Below are positions 33,575-47,500 of a stretch of DNA of 64,000 nucleotides, piece by piece; position 1 is the stretch's first letter; each line of letters begins with the position of its first letter. Location: NCBI GenBank assembly GCA_030704615.1, contig CM060734.1, positions 46,080,042 to 46,144,041 on the forward strand. The letters run 5' to 3'. This DNA comes from Takakia lepidozioides. Its lineage: Eukaryota; Streptophyta; Takakiopsida; Takakiales; Takakiaceae. The notes under the pieces are model-generated. The model ran no database searches and was not told where the DNA came from. It saw only the letters and a list, made by a program, of their open reading frames with translations. The translations under genes and the position numbers were made by a program.

Positions 33575-35632
33575 GGAATTGTGCCTGTACCCCTGTTTAC
33601 CAACTTTGAAAGTCTCGAGGCTGAGCCAAAAGCCCGAGGCCTAGTTTTTGGGCAAATCACACACAGCAGATTGATGCTTGTGTGAAGGGATTTCTAGAGG
33701 ATATCTGGAAAACCCGGATTAATTCTTTATATGAAGGTAAGTCGTACTACCAACGTCAGCCCCTGACAGAGGTAGATTCTGTTCCTTTTGTTCCCGCTCA
33801 AGGGTCAATGGCCACAAGGCTACGGCAAACAACGTCTTATGAGTACTATATCTCTCTACGGGAAAATCTCGAGGCTGAGGCAAAAGCCCAGGCCCTTTTG
33901 GGGCCTAGTTATCGGGCAAATCACACACAACAGATTGATGCTTGTGTAAAGCGATTTCTAAAAGGATATCTGGAAAACTCGGATCAATTGTCTGTTCCAA
34001 GGGTAAGTCATACTACCGGCGTCAGCCCCTGACAAAGGTAGTTTCTGTCCCTTTGTGTTCCGCTCAAACTGGGCACGGGGTCAATGGCCACAAGGCTACG
34101 GCAAACAACGTCTTATGAGTACATTCTCTCTCCCAATGTGGCTCTTTTTGCTCAGTTAGAGAAGCTTATAAAAAAAGATGTAACCCTCCTTGCGTTCACA
34201 CTATGGGGTGCACTAAATTGATGCAATGTACAGAGCTTTATTAAGAAATCTTGAAGGCTAGATTCAGCGTTATCTTTAGAGTGAGTCTTCTGCGATGGTA
34301 GTAGTCTCTCTTTTGCTATCCTCCCATCCTCTCCACCCTCCACCCTCCTGTCCAGCTTCAAATCTTCAGTGTCATCTGGAATTAACGCCGTCTGCTCAAC
34401 CTGCTATCCTCCCCTCCCTTCTGACCCTCTCCTTGGGTTCCATCCAATTTGGAAGCAATGATGCAATGTTTATGTCCAACAAGGCTACAAAAGCCATTGA
34501 TGATATGTACGTGATAATCATTCTCCTACCCTAACGAGTAATAATCATTCTTCCACACTCTCTGCATGTTTTGACAAGCAAACAAACATACACAATTCTA
34601 TTTCCCTTCTATTCCTGCGTGTCTCACCCAGTCAGTATGACTGTGTGTCCGTCTTCCAGTAAAATCTATGCAAACAAATCTCAGTTGCATCAACACAAGA
34701 GTTTTAAGTCTAACCACTAGGACATTTCAGGTGATTCCATCCCCAGAAAGCAAGAATATGTGTGTACACATTTGCAAGTGTGGTTGTAACAAGACAGATT
34801 TTATGAAAATTACCGCACTGCAGCTGCTGATGGTGCACCATAATTTATCCGGACCTTGTAGGATAGGTAGGCCTCATTCATATAGGAAAGCCCATAAATC
34901 CCTCCAGTAATGGGCCGTAATTCCAGGGTGGAGATAAAGGGTGTACCCTGCTCCTTATTCAGCAGACAAACAGAGAAGTTGGAGCTCTGCGCAGATGCAA
35001 TGATCTCTTCAAAGTAAGTGAAGCTTGAGTTAGCTATAGTCACTGTCGCCCAAGTGGTCGCATCAAGTGAAAGAGCAAAAATTGGATTTGTCAAGGCCCC
35101 ATCGTAGTTTCCGTAGAGAAAAGTGGCTCGAATGAGGTAGCGGGTGCTGACATTCGCTGGAAGGGAGTAGCAATTCTTAGTCTGGTTGTTTGTAAATTCC
35201 CGCAAGTTCTGTAGTGGCTGGCTGCCAGTATGCATGGAGAGTGAAGCTGGACTGCCATTGAACACATATCCAGTATCTGGCACCCACGATATATTGTTCG
35301 TTGCATCCGTGTAGCTTTTCGTGCCCCCGCAATCAAGGCTTATAAATCCTGCACTCAGAATGCAGGCAAACATTGGGGTTACTAGCACACAAAGGTAGAA
35401 GAGAACAGCCGCTGCAAATTTTGAAGCGCCTCGCCACTTAACCAACAACAATGTCTACGACATTTTTATTGGATACAAATTGCCACTGTAGATCCTAGAA
35501 ACGAGTACAACTGAATGTTTACATTGTAAGGGGAAGGTGGGTAGGGGTGGACTCACCGGGTTGTGCCGCAACGTTGGGTCTCCCAGGCAAAAGAATTAGA
35601 AGATATAGTAGATAGTATGAGGCCATCCTCAT
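24564..35632 (-). CDS. Malectin-like/LRR receptor-like Ser/Thr kinase
   Basis: Fifteen exons: 35557-35632, 34814-35348, 32856-33379, 32499-32607, 32056-32127, about 31832-31879, 31520-31592, 31000-31071, 30064-30251, 29268-29539, 28956-29082, 27309-27377, 26522-26708, 25359-25496 and 24564-24909. The order is signal peptide, malectin-like domain ([25 protein letters not shown]), hinge [14 protein letters not shown], four LRRs, transmembrane helix ([20 protein letters not shown]) and kinase. The kinase has [28 protein letters not shown] and [10 protein letters not shown], so it is an active RD type. It resembles Arabidopsis At1g67720/At2g37050 in domain order. All phases agree except that exon 31520-31592 has one extra base in a CCCCC run (73, not 72), which ends the frame early. 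The gene is otherwise complete, so this is either a real null allele or a consensus error. LINE fragments lie in its introns. Confidence 0.9.
25838..26112 (+). mobile_element. LINE-A 3' fragment, antisense to the receptor kinase
   Basis: The plus strand codes the end of the LINE-A protein ([18 protein letters not shown] type, with frame damage). It continues into the 3' UTR with CATAAGCCCTATGAGCTTTCC and ends GGACATTATAAAGCACC then (ATTTC)n variants near 26062-26112. It is 5' truncated and sits in an intron. Confidence 0.8.
27600..27795 (-). mobile_element. LINE-A 3' end fragment
   Basis: Starts on the plus strand with GAAATGAAATGAAATGGTGC, the complement of the (ATTTC)n tail, followed by the conserved 3' UTR and the last codons of the LINE-A ORF. 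It ends beside the next, longer copy. Sense to the receptor kinase. Confidence 0.85.
27800..28860 (-). mobile_element. LINE-A, longest copy in the receptor-kinase intron
   Basis: This 1.06-kb copy is the best template for the family. Minus-strand frames code the end of a reverse transcriptase ([20 protein letters not shown]), a long C-terminal region ([37 protein letters not shown]) and a zinc-binding cluster [20 protein letters not shown] with a following [11 protein letters not shown]. It then ends in [13 protein letters not shown], stop and a short 3' UTR with a tandem ATTTC tail. Frames change near 28250 and 28530. It is 5' truncated, as usual for LINEs. It lies between kinase exons 28956-29082 and 27309-27377, in the sense orientation. 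Confidence 0.88.
29808..29950 (-). mobile_element. LINE-A 3' tail fragment
   Basis: GAAATGAAATGGAATGGAAT followed by a duplicated GGTACTTTATA element. Only the tail and part of the 3' UTR are left. It lies in an intron of the receptor kinase. Confidence 0.6.
31248..31282 (-). mobile_element. Minimal LINE-A tail relic
   Basis: GAAATGACATGGAATGGTAC then TTTATAATGT. Only the tail junction is recognisable; it could also be an independent short repeat. Confidence 0.4.
33539..33571. repeat. (CT)n microsatellite
   Basis: About 16 perfect CT units in a receptor-kinase intron, next to LINE-B copies. Confidence 0.97.
33580..34135 (+). mobile_element. Two tandem LINE-B 3' fragments
   Basis: Two direct copies of about 260 bp each (about 33590-33850 and 33865-34125). 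The shared text includes CTCGAGGCTGAGCCAAAAGC, GATTGATGCTTGTGT, GGATATCTGGAAAA, GTCAGCCCCTGACA and CAAACAACGTCTTATGAGTA. The same unit recurs at about 40440, 48000, 48340 and 56340. It codes parts of a LINE C-terminus elsewhere (see 47461-48600). Antisense to the receptor kinase, within an intron. Confidence 0.75.
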
Positions 35633-35639
35633 AATTCTG

Positions 35640-38593
35640 AACTGAATTACGTCAAGAATACGCAGGATGTTGCTCTACTTAGCCATAGCCAGAGCTCAGT
35701 TTCAATCAATTCTTCCATGTCATCAATAACAAATCCTGAAATTCTCGAACTACTTTAAGAAGTCCACCTCGTGCCATCTTCCATCCTCCTCTCCAACCAC
35801 TCCCTTCTCCCCTGCACTTTCACGTAACCCTTGAATTTTTCACGAGTCTGACTCAGGGAAGTCGCCAAATCCTCATTTTTCCTGCACTCTCTCTTTCTCT
35901 CGTAATCTGATCAGTGCTCTAGGACCAAGTAAAAATTCATGTGCATCCCCTCGCTCCCCCTCTAGCAGTCATCGTGGCCTCTCTCTTGCTCCTTTTCTCA
36001 CCAATTCAGTCTCCCATTGTCATCATGCCTACATAGCTCGCGGCGCTGCTTCCCTCTCCCACCTCAATACTTCGCTAGCTGCTACCCACCTGATCATGTC
36101 CTGATTGCCTGACTGGGCATCGTGTCAGTCATCTACATGTCCACCCAAGAGTGGGAAAAGGAGAGTGGAACTATTTTCGAGACGATACCGGGTGAACTTC
36201 AGTCGTCAGTAATAATTTGAGTAACATTGTTTTGTTCCTCTTAGCTGAAACCCAAGGTTCTGATCCTCTCAAAGTAACGAAAACCAAAACCCTCACTCCC
36301 ACACTCATACTGTCTGATGAGCCTCGATCTTGCTTTTCTGATCTCTCTCCAGAGCATCGCCTCTTCCACCAATGTCTCCACTGACAAGCTCCGAACGGCG
36401 CCGCAGACAGCACACATACGTGGTACTCCCCAAGGATATAATACGTATAATCGTCAGATGGCGATATCTACTTACTACCTGGCTATGAAGATCCTACAGA
36501 GACAGATCGAGGAAAATAGCGAAATATGAAATGGCGGAAGTAGAGCATAATATACATCTGGCGAAACAAACGTATACAGTATTGATAAGGGTATACAATA
36601 TACACTGTGCGGAAGCTCAGGCCACCACTTGCCTGGCATGTGATTCAGCCGTCAGTGGCAGAAGCAGCTTTAGACTTTGATTTCCTCTTGGACCCTTTCT
36701 CCGCCTTACTTACTTACACAATCTCATTTCAAATGTTGTGTGGCTAATCCATTTCTATGGGTTCCGGGGTGCCCATAACTGCGAACAGCAGATGGGCAGT
36801 GAACGAAAAAGGAAGAGGGAGAAAAGGAGGTCATGAAGGCTGCATTTCTAAGCTGATGATGAGATGCATGTCAGGACAGGCAAGATGCTCGCGACGTTTT
36901 CTTTTGTCGTGTTGTGAAGGTTGCACTCTCCGGGCCCCCCAGCCATGCAGCCATGGGGCACGAGCTGCAACACGATGATCTGCGTCAGTCCCGACATATC
37001 CCGCTTTCAAGTTGTACAGGAGAGAATTTCTTGGCACTATTTAAGTATGCCTGGCTGTAGCAAGCTTCCTCGCTGTCACCGTTGCAGCCTGACTATTTCA
37101 GGATGCTCATTACTTGGCCATCAGTTTTGGCGCCTGTCACTCAGTTGCTTTCCTCTCCTAGGACCTGATGTATACATGTTGGGCACCACCTCGTTAACTT
37201 ACAGAGTACCTGTCTCGTCAGACACGGGCCGCTTTCAGGCTCTGGAGACAAGGGAGACTCGTGTGTGGGGCAGAAAGAGGGCTAATACTTAAAGCCGCTT
37301 TGACCTTTTACACTTTCAATTCAAATGCGCCAGGTTATTAGTGTGAGGATTGGACTTGGGACTTCACTGCTCTACTATAATAAAGCAACACTGCTCGAAA
37401 ATTTTCGTGATGAATGCAGCTATTCTTCTACCGTAGGTATGCAGATTAGGCACCCCAAGTGCCTAATAATCATTAAATTTGGAATATTCTTTTTAGGCAC
37501 TTTAAAAAATGATTTATGTAAATTAGACACTTTTCATCCATAATTTTTGATGTTAGGCACCTTTCATCACTTGGAACTTCTCCTTACAGCCCCAAAGGTC
37601 TCAGGCACCCTCTCTCTTCTTCCCCAAGACAAACCCTAAGAAAAAAGTCTTTTCTAATGGAGATGGCGTCCCAGCCTTTGTTTACAGCAGAGCTCCTCAA
37701 GTGGAAGTGGAAATGACTCTTTAGTTGCTGAGAGGTACCATATTTCTATCTTGATGTTGACGTGGTGGAGAGCAAGAGTTGCTACCTTCGAAATTTGCAC
37801 ATTGAAGACTCAGATATACCTGACTTGAATGGGGATGAATACTTCAATGATGAGCATATGCAGGATGTTCGAGACTCATTGGAAGGTCCTTTGGAGATTG
37901 TATGGACCTAAGGAGTTGGCCTATATTTTTTGAACATTTATGGAGGCATTTGTTTTTTGTTTTTAATAGAAATTATATAGAGTAGGATTTTTTTAGATAA
38001 TTTTACTGAATTTTAGAGCTTCAACTTTGACAAATTATAAGGTATTCCAAGGACTTTGAGAAACTCGAATTTGAGTTTTCTTTCAATTTCCTAATCTTGT
38101 GTAATTTGGACTAATCCCTAAACCCTTAACCCTAAACCATGGTTTTTACAGTTTGTAGTACTACTTTTGTAGTCTTGCTAATTTCAATGGTGTCACAGAC
38201 ATCCAAAGCATCATGTGACCTCTCACATAGGGTTTTGTTTCTGGGTTTAGCCTTTGTTGAAAGTGCCTTCAAGTATTATATAAATAGGTCGGAACAAGTG
38301 AATTCTGCACAAACCTTACTGCCCCATAAACGGTTCGCCGCATGCCATCGTTCAATCACGCTCTGATAATAGATTTACAAAATATGGGGGTTCATGCGCC
38401 CCATGGTGCCCAAAGAGTTGCCTGTAGTGGTTGCTTCCTGAGGTAGGTCCAATGCGACTCAGTCGACCCAAAATCAAGTGTGCAAAATGCCAACTGCTGC
38501 TAGGTGGACGAGTAATACAACTCTTAATGTTAGCTGACAGGAAACAACTTCCTGCACAGAAGTGAATAAAGTAAGAAAGTTCTACAGTTTCTG
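35640..38593. other. Intergenic region between receptor kinase and callose synthase
   Basis: The stretch 35700-36100 is rich in CT tracts and likely holds the receptor-kinase promoter, but no TATA box stands out. AT-rich DNA around 37440-37560 repeats TTAGGCAC-like blocks in both orientations (MITE-like). A short open stretch near 37755-37910 (acidic, VDVVESKSCYLRNLHIED) has no known family. No firm gene. Confidence 0.45.
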
Positions 38594-41500
38594 CTAAAGG
38601 TTGACGTTGGGCCGATTACCAGCCAAAATCAATGAGATTTCTAGACCTCGGCTAAAGGCTTGGTTGAAGACAAGGCGGGTCTGGAATGTAGAGACGAAGG
38701 GGAACCATGACAAGAATGCAATTGGAACAAACACTACCATGCCCATACAGGCATCGTACACCCTTGAAATGTCGCGCACTGAGTCCCATAGCCCCACCCA
38801 CTCCACTGCAGGCCTCAGTGCTATTGCAATCTGCCATGCCAAGACATACTTTCAATACTAGTCATCTCTGTAGCCAGACTAGAGACATAGATCTTACAAG
38901 CGATCTGCACAGGTAACTGAAAACACTATACCTTATGAGCACTAGTACAAGGAACCAGACGACAATCAACTAGTACCCACACCGAAAGGAAGGGTCAGAA
39001 GCTGGTGTAGCTTTACCAGTCATCCAGCGTAAAGTTAGCAGAATGCGGAGAAATGCCAAGGCACAAGAACATAGAGTTGGAGGAATATTTACAGAAAGAA
39101 GGCCCCATCCTGTTGGGATAAATGCCAGCACAAGAGCACACACGTCCTTAATTGTGAGGGTTGTGACAGCAACAGCAATTGAAACCGCAGCAATGAAAGC
39201 CAAGAAGACAATCCCCTGGAAGAGCCTTAGAACCAACTGTATGTTCGCTGACGCCTTTTGGCTGAATGTGAAAATCTGCCAATTGCCATAACAAAGTCAT
39301 CATGCCGGATGCCACTTTATGTTGATCTTTATTATGCTTTGACATGTACACAAATACATACCGGAACAATATAAGGTTACTATATAATACAAAAATCATG
39401 TACTGTGATTCACAATAAAGCCAAGGCCTGATCTCAATCTCTCGTAGGTGCATCTTCAGAAATAATTGCCAAAATTGTAAAAGTGTGTGGTAGAAATGAT
39501 GTACTAAGGGATAGTGATTGATACAAATTCATGTATTGTACTCAAAACAAATGAAATGCAAGAATAGTGAGTGGACAGATAATACAAGTTTGTATTTCAT
39601 AGACTCGGTGACATGGGTAACTTGACCCACCTTAAAGAGGAGAAATAGGCCTACCAGCACCAACCACGAGTAACCATACCACTGCAGCACCCCACGTCAA
39701 ATCAGCACTCCTCTCACAAGTGTTTGAACCATTTCGAACAGGTTTACAGGAACAATGACCTCTGGCAGCCCAAGCTTACACATCCAGCTAATAAAGACAA
39801 CAGCCAGTAAGGTGTAGGTGGGACTCAACACAAGGCTTCAAGCTAAATTGAGAGGGTTTAGCTACTAGAGGCAACATGCAACAAGATTTTGGTGGGAGAC
39901 TTGCACCACCTCACAGGCAAGAATTTGAAGTACGCACTTGCCTTCAACTGTGCTTCTGAACATGAGAGGTCTATTATTGCCCCAGAAGAGCTTTTGCAGG
40001 ATATCACTGGACAACATATGGCTTTCATTTCTTGTTCCTTAATGTTGTCCTGAGTATAAATTATCCACTTTGCAGAAGCATTACATGGGTGAGAGCCAGG
40101 CTAGAGAAAGTGGAGTCCAGTAGGATTCTTTGGACCCAGGTTTCCAGGCGCGACATTAACTTCTTTCCTTCTTTGGGCAATACTAGATGTGTCCTGAAGT
40201 AGTTTTTGGTTTGTGCTACGTTGTCCCATTGACATCCTGGCCTCTATGGAAATCTATGGAAATCTTGGGACTAGAGGTGCAACACCATCACAGATTCAAA
40301 CCGAGGCTATCCTCTGGCTTACAAACTTTCTTACAAAGTTGCAAGCCTTTCCACCCAAATAGCTGACAGCCGAGGCACTCGCAACATTTATCAGGCTCAA
40401 AAACCACTGGTTTCAAGACCTCCTGGAATGCTTGGGTCTCCCAAGTTTTCTGAGCGCGGGAAAACCCGGATAAATTGCTTACTCCAAGGTAGGTCTTAAC
40501 TACCGGCGTCAGCCCCTCACAAAGATAGGTTCTGTCCCTTTGTGTTCCGCTCAAACTGGGGGCGGGGTCAACGCCCAAGAGACTACGGCAAACAACGTCT
40601 TATGAGTACATTCTATCCACAGACTGTCTCTCCACCCTAAACCTCCCCAATGCCTTTAGAAGAGAGGGAGATGGAGCTGCAGACATGTAATTGAGCTGCA
40701 AGATCCGATCAGAGGACCAAGAATGTCTCTGATAGAGCTGCAGTTGGGTTGTAAGATGGCCGTTTCCCATGTCCGCCTCACGTGAAGTTCCATAAGTTCT
40801 CATCTGATGCATCTATTATAGTCCTGCCTGTCCGAAATTTCCACTCCCTCCATATTTTGTGGCAGTAGGAAAGCAACAGAGTCCGTGATATTCTCTCGAA
40901 ATCCCTTTACACAAGCATCAACCTGCTGTGTGTGTTTTGCCCAATAACTAGGCCCAAAAAGGGCCTGTGGAGGGCCTCTCTCTCTCTTGTTCCATGCTCG
41001 TCCCATAGCTCTTGGAGCTTTCCGTGGATGTAAGTATGGAAGTATCAATTCATTTCATTCTTCTTCTGGATAATGCCCACAACATTGGCCGTATACTATA
41101 CTAATTTGACCCTGGGATCAGGATTTGATTTCACCAGCATTGGGATCATGCACTAAGCAGAACAAAATCTAAACACTCCTGTCTGCCACTTCGTAAGGTC
41201 ACACTCCTAAACTGAAATTTGCAACAATTTGCATGCAATGAAACCCATGCACAATCCCTAGGCCAGGGGAATTGATGAATAAGCACGAGTAATTGACAGT
41301 AGTGCTCACCAAGAGGCTGGTGTCATGGCCGTGCACATGAAGAGTATAAACAATGCCATACTGAAATAGGAAAAAACGTAAACTCAATATCAACTCCAAA
41401 ATCCGGCTCCTAATTGAACGAATGTGCTCCTGCCACATCAGCCGCTTTGTGAGTCCAGCAGAATACCGAAAAACAGTACATAGGCTCAGTTGTATGAGAA

Positions 41501-44500
41501 TAGAGAGCTCACCTGCTCCTCAGCCCACCAAACCTCCCAACTGATTTCACTTGTCACCCCTATACCCCCTTTGTAGAATAACCAGCTTGTCCAGCTGTCA
41601 AAGTCCTCCACCGACCTGATCAATCATGCAAACATCTATGAGTTTCACAAAGACAGACTTGCCATGCAAGTGTTTGTAGTCTACTACTGTCAACCTTTGC
41701 TTCCGGAGGAGAACTTGAACTTGTACTTACTTTTGCCACTCATATCCAGAAGGATTGAAGATGTAGGGGGCAAAGAGCCAAGATACAGCCAGAAACCAAC
41801 TGCTGAAGGTAAGGAGAATATAGGAGACTGCAGATCGATCCTGAGCCCCATACGCCAAGTATATGATCAACAACAGTATTATTTCCATCCTGCAGTCAAA
41901 GCGTAACAAGCACAAATCAGGTGCCCCTACTAAAAGAGCAGAAAAAAAGAAATCTTGTTACGTATGATGGAATCCCAACTGCTGAAACTGGAAGTTATGG
42001 CCGAAAAACGAGTACTCAAATGAAGACGTGACTTGGTAAGTTCCTGACGGAGAATGCCCAATGATGAACTGCCTCCTGTAGGTAAGGTGGTAAAGCAGTA
42101 CTGGGACCAGAAGGGAAGATCTCAGAAAACAGTCAATACATTTCTGAAAGACAGGTTCATTGCACCTCCCTCAGATCCTGTCTGATTCTCCTGCTTTGTG
42201 AGGATATGGGTAGAACAAGGTATTAAAGGAGGCAGAACCTTAGTTGATTGACTGAAGAGGAATTCTGGAACAAGCATGTCTGTGAAACCTATTGCCAATG
42301 TCTTAGATGTGCTATTTTCATGTAATGCTACTCTAATTAAAGACCACACATCAGTTGCAGTTCACTTCAAAGCCACTTCTTAAGCCTTGACAGCGGCACT
42401 TTGAATGCTAACACAGACAAGGGTGAGTTCTAGTATCTAGGGCATCTGTAAAGGTCCACAGGATTAGGAGTTGATTGATATATTTAGGAAGCAACTGTCA
42501 TTGATGGTTGCCTCTTCTAGCGTAGGTTCAGGGAGTCAACAGGTGGTTATTGATAGTCTGTGGCACCCGACACATGTGATCAACACAACTGAAGTCACTT
42601 ACCTAGATTGATTAGTATCCAATAGGATCCCAGGTCATTGGATCATACATAAAGTGAGAATGAAAGAGGATGGTGACCGGAAAGAGCATCAACCGTCAGC
42701 CCTCCAAGGCATACAGCGGAGGGTGCCAAGCCACTACACCAAGTCTCACCAACTAAAGAAGAGCAGTGTCTTACGCTTTGACAAAATGGCTGCGCGAGTA
42801 GAGGCGATAGTTTTCAGCAAAACTAATATGGCGCACAACGAATCCTCTTCCAGTAGCCCGGTACTGCACACAACCAAAATTCCATCCTTAACTATAATCA
42901 AGGCACAACTTGGTAAGATAGATGTGAGCAACATCATGGAGCATCAACCCAAAGATTGGGGGAAAACCATCTGACTCCCACACTCAAAGTAGCAACAACA
43001 AAATAAAGAAGCACAGGTAGGCACCCTAAGAGTAAGCCAGAGATATGTACAGCATGGGGTATTACCCCAAGGGTTTCTCAGAGGTAGTTGCCCGCCAAGA
43101 GGCAGAATATGTACAGCCACACAATTGTGAACAAGAGATGGGGTTTCACTGTCCAAATATTTCCATTCACTTGACAAGAATGCAAAAGCTAAAATTCAGA
43201 AGAAAAATGTTGGAGAAAGGGGAGAGTGATTGCCTTGGCACCTCCATGTAGAATGGTGCGACCAAAATAGTGGGTTCGCGTTCCTAGAGAAAATGTGAAA
43301 AACACTGAAGCCAGTTGGAGCTGCATCGTACAGAAGCTTACTGCTGCCTGTGTCCAGATACCACCAACATAAGTGGAAACAGCAAACACAAGAAGGCTAG
43401 TTTAAAAGTAAAAGCTCCCCAACTTTGAGAAAGGAATGAAATGAAAGAACACTTTGTAATGCATGCAGAAAGCTTGCAGAGCTTATGGGAGAAGAGAAAG
43501 CAGCAAACAAGAAAGAGAATGGGGCCCTAAACAAGCAGACCTAAAAACAAGGGGATCATCTAAGATGTATCGCCTCATGCAGATCTGCTGCCAAGCATTT
43601 CTGATCCTTATACTGGAACAGCTCTGTAAAGTATTGGCTATCTTGGAATTGGCAATCATATCTTCTGCCCTGATTTCTCACTAAAGAGGACAGTGAAAGA
43701 AGAAATGTTCTTCAGAAAGAAAGGACCTTCATAAAGTCCACAGAAAGCCCACAGAGCTCATGGATAGGACCGACCACAAGAGAAACCAAACGAATGTGTC
43801 ATAAACCTCTGCATGTTGCTTGACGACTGGGTGAGTCATGCAGGTAAGCTGCTAAAAGTCCTAGTTTCTGCACTCAGCAGCTTTCTCCTGTTTTCCAGAT
43901 TATGTGGTCGTCAATTTTGATAAGAAAGAAATAAGCTCAAGGACTTTCCATTTATCCACACTTCATCCACTACTATGCCCATCTGCAAGTTGTACTACCA
44001 GGGTCAGTATTTCTTGGCTTGGCACGCTTATGGTTTTAAGTTCTTGGTTCACGAAGTATGTTCTGGAGTGTTTCCAACCTATTACAGAATACTGAAATAG
44101 GTTGTCGATGGAAAGACTGAAGGAGAACCAGAGGGAGAGAGAAGCCACACCCTGAAAAGGCCTTCCTCCAGAATGAGGTTCATAATCATCGGCACAGCAG
44201 TGAAGACACCAATTTGGAAAAGAAATTGAGTGTCCAGAGCTGATTGCAGTGCGGAATTGCCCAGCACATTGTTGTAGGTTTTCAACGCTTTATCCACCCC
44301 TGAGAGCGCCTGTCTCACCGTATCCACGGAAATCAGTCATAGTATGTTTCACGACTTCAACCCAAACCATTGCAAGCATGCGGAAACCTCTATTTGCAAT
44401 TGGGTTGCACGCCCTGTCAATAGAGATCTTGCAATGAGAAGAGCAGGAGTAAGCCCATGCAGTCTTCAGAAGATCTGGAAAGAGAAGCTCTCATATAATA

Positions 44501-47500
44501 TCAGTGTGGCCACATCAATCAGGTCTAAGAGATCCAAATTGGCCTACCAGGTAAGCTTTTCCATAGAGAAAGACATAAACCGTCAAGACTGTCATCTGTT
44601 ACAGGAACAAAATGTGGATGTTAGTTTTCCACTTGAAGCAATATACTCATAAAGGAATCAGATGCTGAAACTATCATTTGAGAAATGAAATGAAATGGTA
44701 CTTTATAACGTCCGCGGAAAGCTCATAGAGCTTATGGGACAAAATGGAAACATGAGAGAGGAACAGAAATGAAATGAAATGGTGCTTTATAACGTCCGCA
44801 GAAAGCTCGTAGAGCTTATGGGACAAAATGGAAGAAAATATGAGAGAGGAACAAATCCAGAAACCACAATTAATGTTCTAGCGATTGTCTAAGGGTGAAG
44901 GCCTCGTGAGAACAGAGAAAGGCTCTTGAGAGAAGGGATGTGTGAAAAGATGTTTACCATGGTGATAACATAAAAACCAACAGAGGTAAAGAAGAACGAT
45001 AGCATTCGAAAGAAATCGAAGAACTGGCCCAGACGGTATACATCCCGACTAAGAGTTTGCTCCCCATTGCCACTCGCCACTTTCGCCTCAAATAGAGCTA
45101 TCTGATTCAACCCAACATCTCGCCCCTTTCCAACCTGCAAGAAGACTTGATCAAGAACTGCCTATTCAAAAACAGGACATAAATGCAATGCACAATGCTG
45201 AGGTTGAAATAGGACCCCAGGCCGGTCACACATTCCGCTGTGCCGAGATGCGGGGGGGGCTGGTCGTGATAATCACCCCGGGAGAATACATGTGCGTCCT
45301 TGACAGGCACTCCACAACCTACCGGTTTCTCATTTTCAAAAAACCCCAGTGGTTGGCTTGTGAGTCAACCACAGAGGGGGACTAACTACTAAAGTCCCTC
45401 CATTCATCTCTGTTGAGACTTTACAACTCTGGCATCTGCTAACGAGGAAGACTGTAGGCTTGCTGTGGGAAGGGCAAACATACGTCAACTATTTAATACT
45501 AGGATGGTCTTGATGAAGAATCCAGTAAGGATCTGAAATAAATTCATGGGGTTGCTTTCAGACATTTCTTGATCACTGTAGGTAACGACTAACGACCTAA
45601 ATGCCAAAAGGAAGAAAATAACTTGCATGGCCAACACTTGACCCAAAAGCAACCGAATTTTTCTTAGTAGTGACCAGGTATGTTATGTGCATTTGGATCC
45701 ACCACGGATAGATGACCCTATTTACCCCATCTATTACTATTTTTCCATACGCAGGAATACCCTCCGTTACAGCAAGATAATTTTTAGCCTCTCAATGTTC
45801 CTGGTTTGAGGGCAAAGTTAAGTATGTTATTTTGTCCTCTCCATAAGGAACAACTGCTCTGTGGACGAGGTAAGGCATAACAGTCAAAAACTACAGACAG
45901 ACAAAGGCTGAGACAAAGCTCATTGCCTCACTGTAAAGGGTAACACTGGAGTGCAACACATACTGACCTGAATATACTCATGATGGGTAATGTTTCCCTG
46001 CCGCAGAGTGGAGTTAAATCCTGCACATAGTAAGAGACCAGTTTGGTAACTACAAAAAAATTTAGACCTTTTTACAGACAGACCTGCTTAGTGATCTTGC
46101 TTGAGTTACACAGCTTCCGTAAAATAAATCGACACCTTGAACTACGGAACTCCTCAGATTCCACAAAAAAATAGGAGAGATAAGCTCCAATTGGTTTGGT
46201 CAATAACTAACAATGGTGGGGTGGTGTCCAACCTGCATAAATATCTTCACTTATATTGATTACACGAGATGCTTTGCTGATGCCCCCCCTTGAGATATGA
46301 AATATTCTGTCAAAAATGTCCGGATGCCCATAGTGCATCCTCACCCTGTACTCCAGATGTGGGGAATTAGTTTTAACACACACGCAGGGCCCCAGGGTAC
46401 ATGGTATAAGTCCTGAGGCTAAGTGTCTGTCATCTTCTCCAGGGAGAAACAAGAATTGAAATGAAACAAACTTTATACCGTCTATGGGATGCTCACAGAG
46501 CTTGTGAAAGCAACAAACAAGGGGGGAGAAGAAGGGGACCCTCCTCTTTCCGATTGAAATGAAATGAAATGAAATGGTGCTTTATAACGTCCGCTGAAAG
46601 CTCATAGACCTTATGGGACAAAATGGAAAGAAAACATGAGAGAGAAAACAGGAAACCAGAGCCAGAGATAAGAACTATTGTTCAAGTGATTGTCTAAGGG
46701 TGAGTGCCTCGTGCAGGTAAGCTGCCAAGCATTTCTGATCTTCATAGTGAAAGACTTCAGTGAGAGATTGGGTTCCACAGAATAGACAGTGGAATCTCCC
46801 ACGGATCTCATAGTATAGAGGGCAATAGAAGAAGTGTTCTATTAAGAAATTCTGTAAGTGTGAGAGCCTCATGAAGACTACCAGAAATCTCTGGTCCTCA
46901 TAGTGGATTGGCTGTCTCCAGAGATGTAGAAGCGGCCCCTGATTTCATAGGAAAACAGGCTGCAAATGAAGAAATGGTCCTCACTCTAAATCTCCTGCCG
47001 GTTTTGTGTAGCACAGGTGGTGCATACACGTTCAGCACATTCTCAGCCTGACGGCACCCTGGACTGTCCCAATGCCCATAATAGAGCGGTAAAAAGTGGT
47101 GCAAACTCAGCAATTGGGTTGTATGCTTCTGTGACCATGGAGGTTCAGGAAGGTCTCATGATAGACCTGCAGCTTGGTCGCAAAGGAGTTTATTGATTTC
47201 CAGGTCCGCTCGACATGGAGTGTCATCAGCTCTTGCCTAATGACCTTGCTGCGGGTTTCGGATTTCGGGTCATAGGGATGTAACAGATGGCCTGTCAATG
47301 AAAGTGAAGACCTGAGCTTACCGACATGTCATTGAGCCTGCTGATTTGAGTCTCTTAGATGTCATGAGGGCTTGGATTGGTGACCACGTCGGGCAGAAAT
47401 GAAATGGTACTTTAGAACGTCCATGGGAAGCTCAAAGAGCTTATGGGACAAGATTAAGAAATGAAATGTGGCTGTTTGGAGTGAATTTGGCATCCTTCCC

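Noticed and set aside
41950-42100. Minus-strand stretch reading RRQFIIGHSPSG as a callose-synthase exon
   Set aside because: It resembles the GRGFVV region only weakly; the true exon with YRATGRGFVVRH was found at 42775-42863 with matching phases on both sides.
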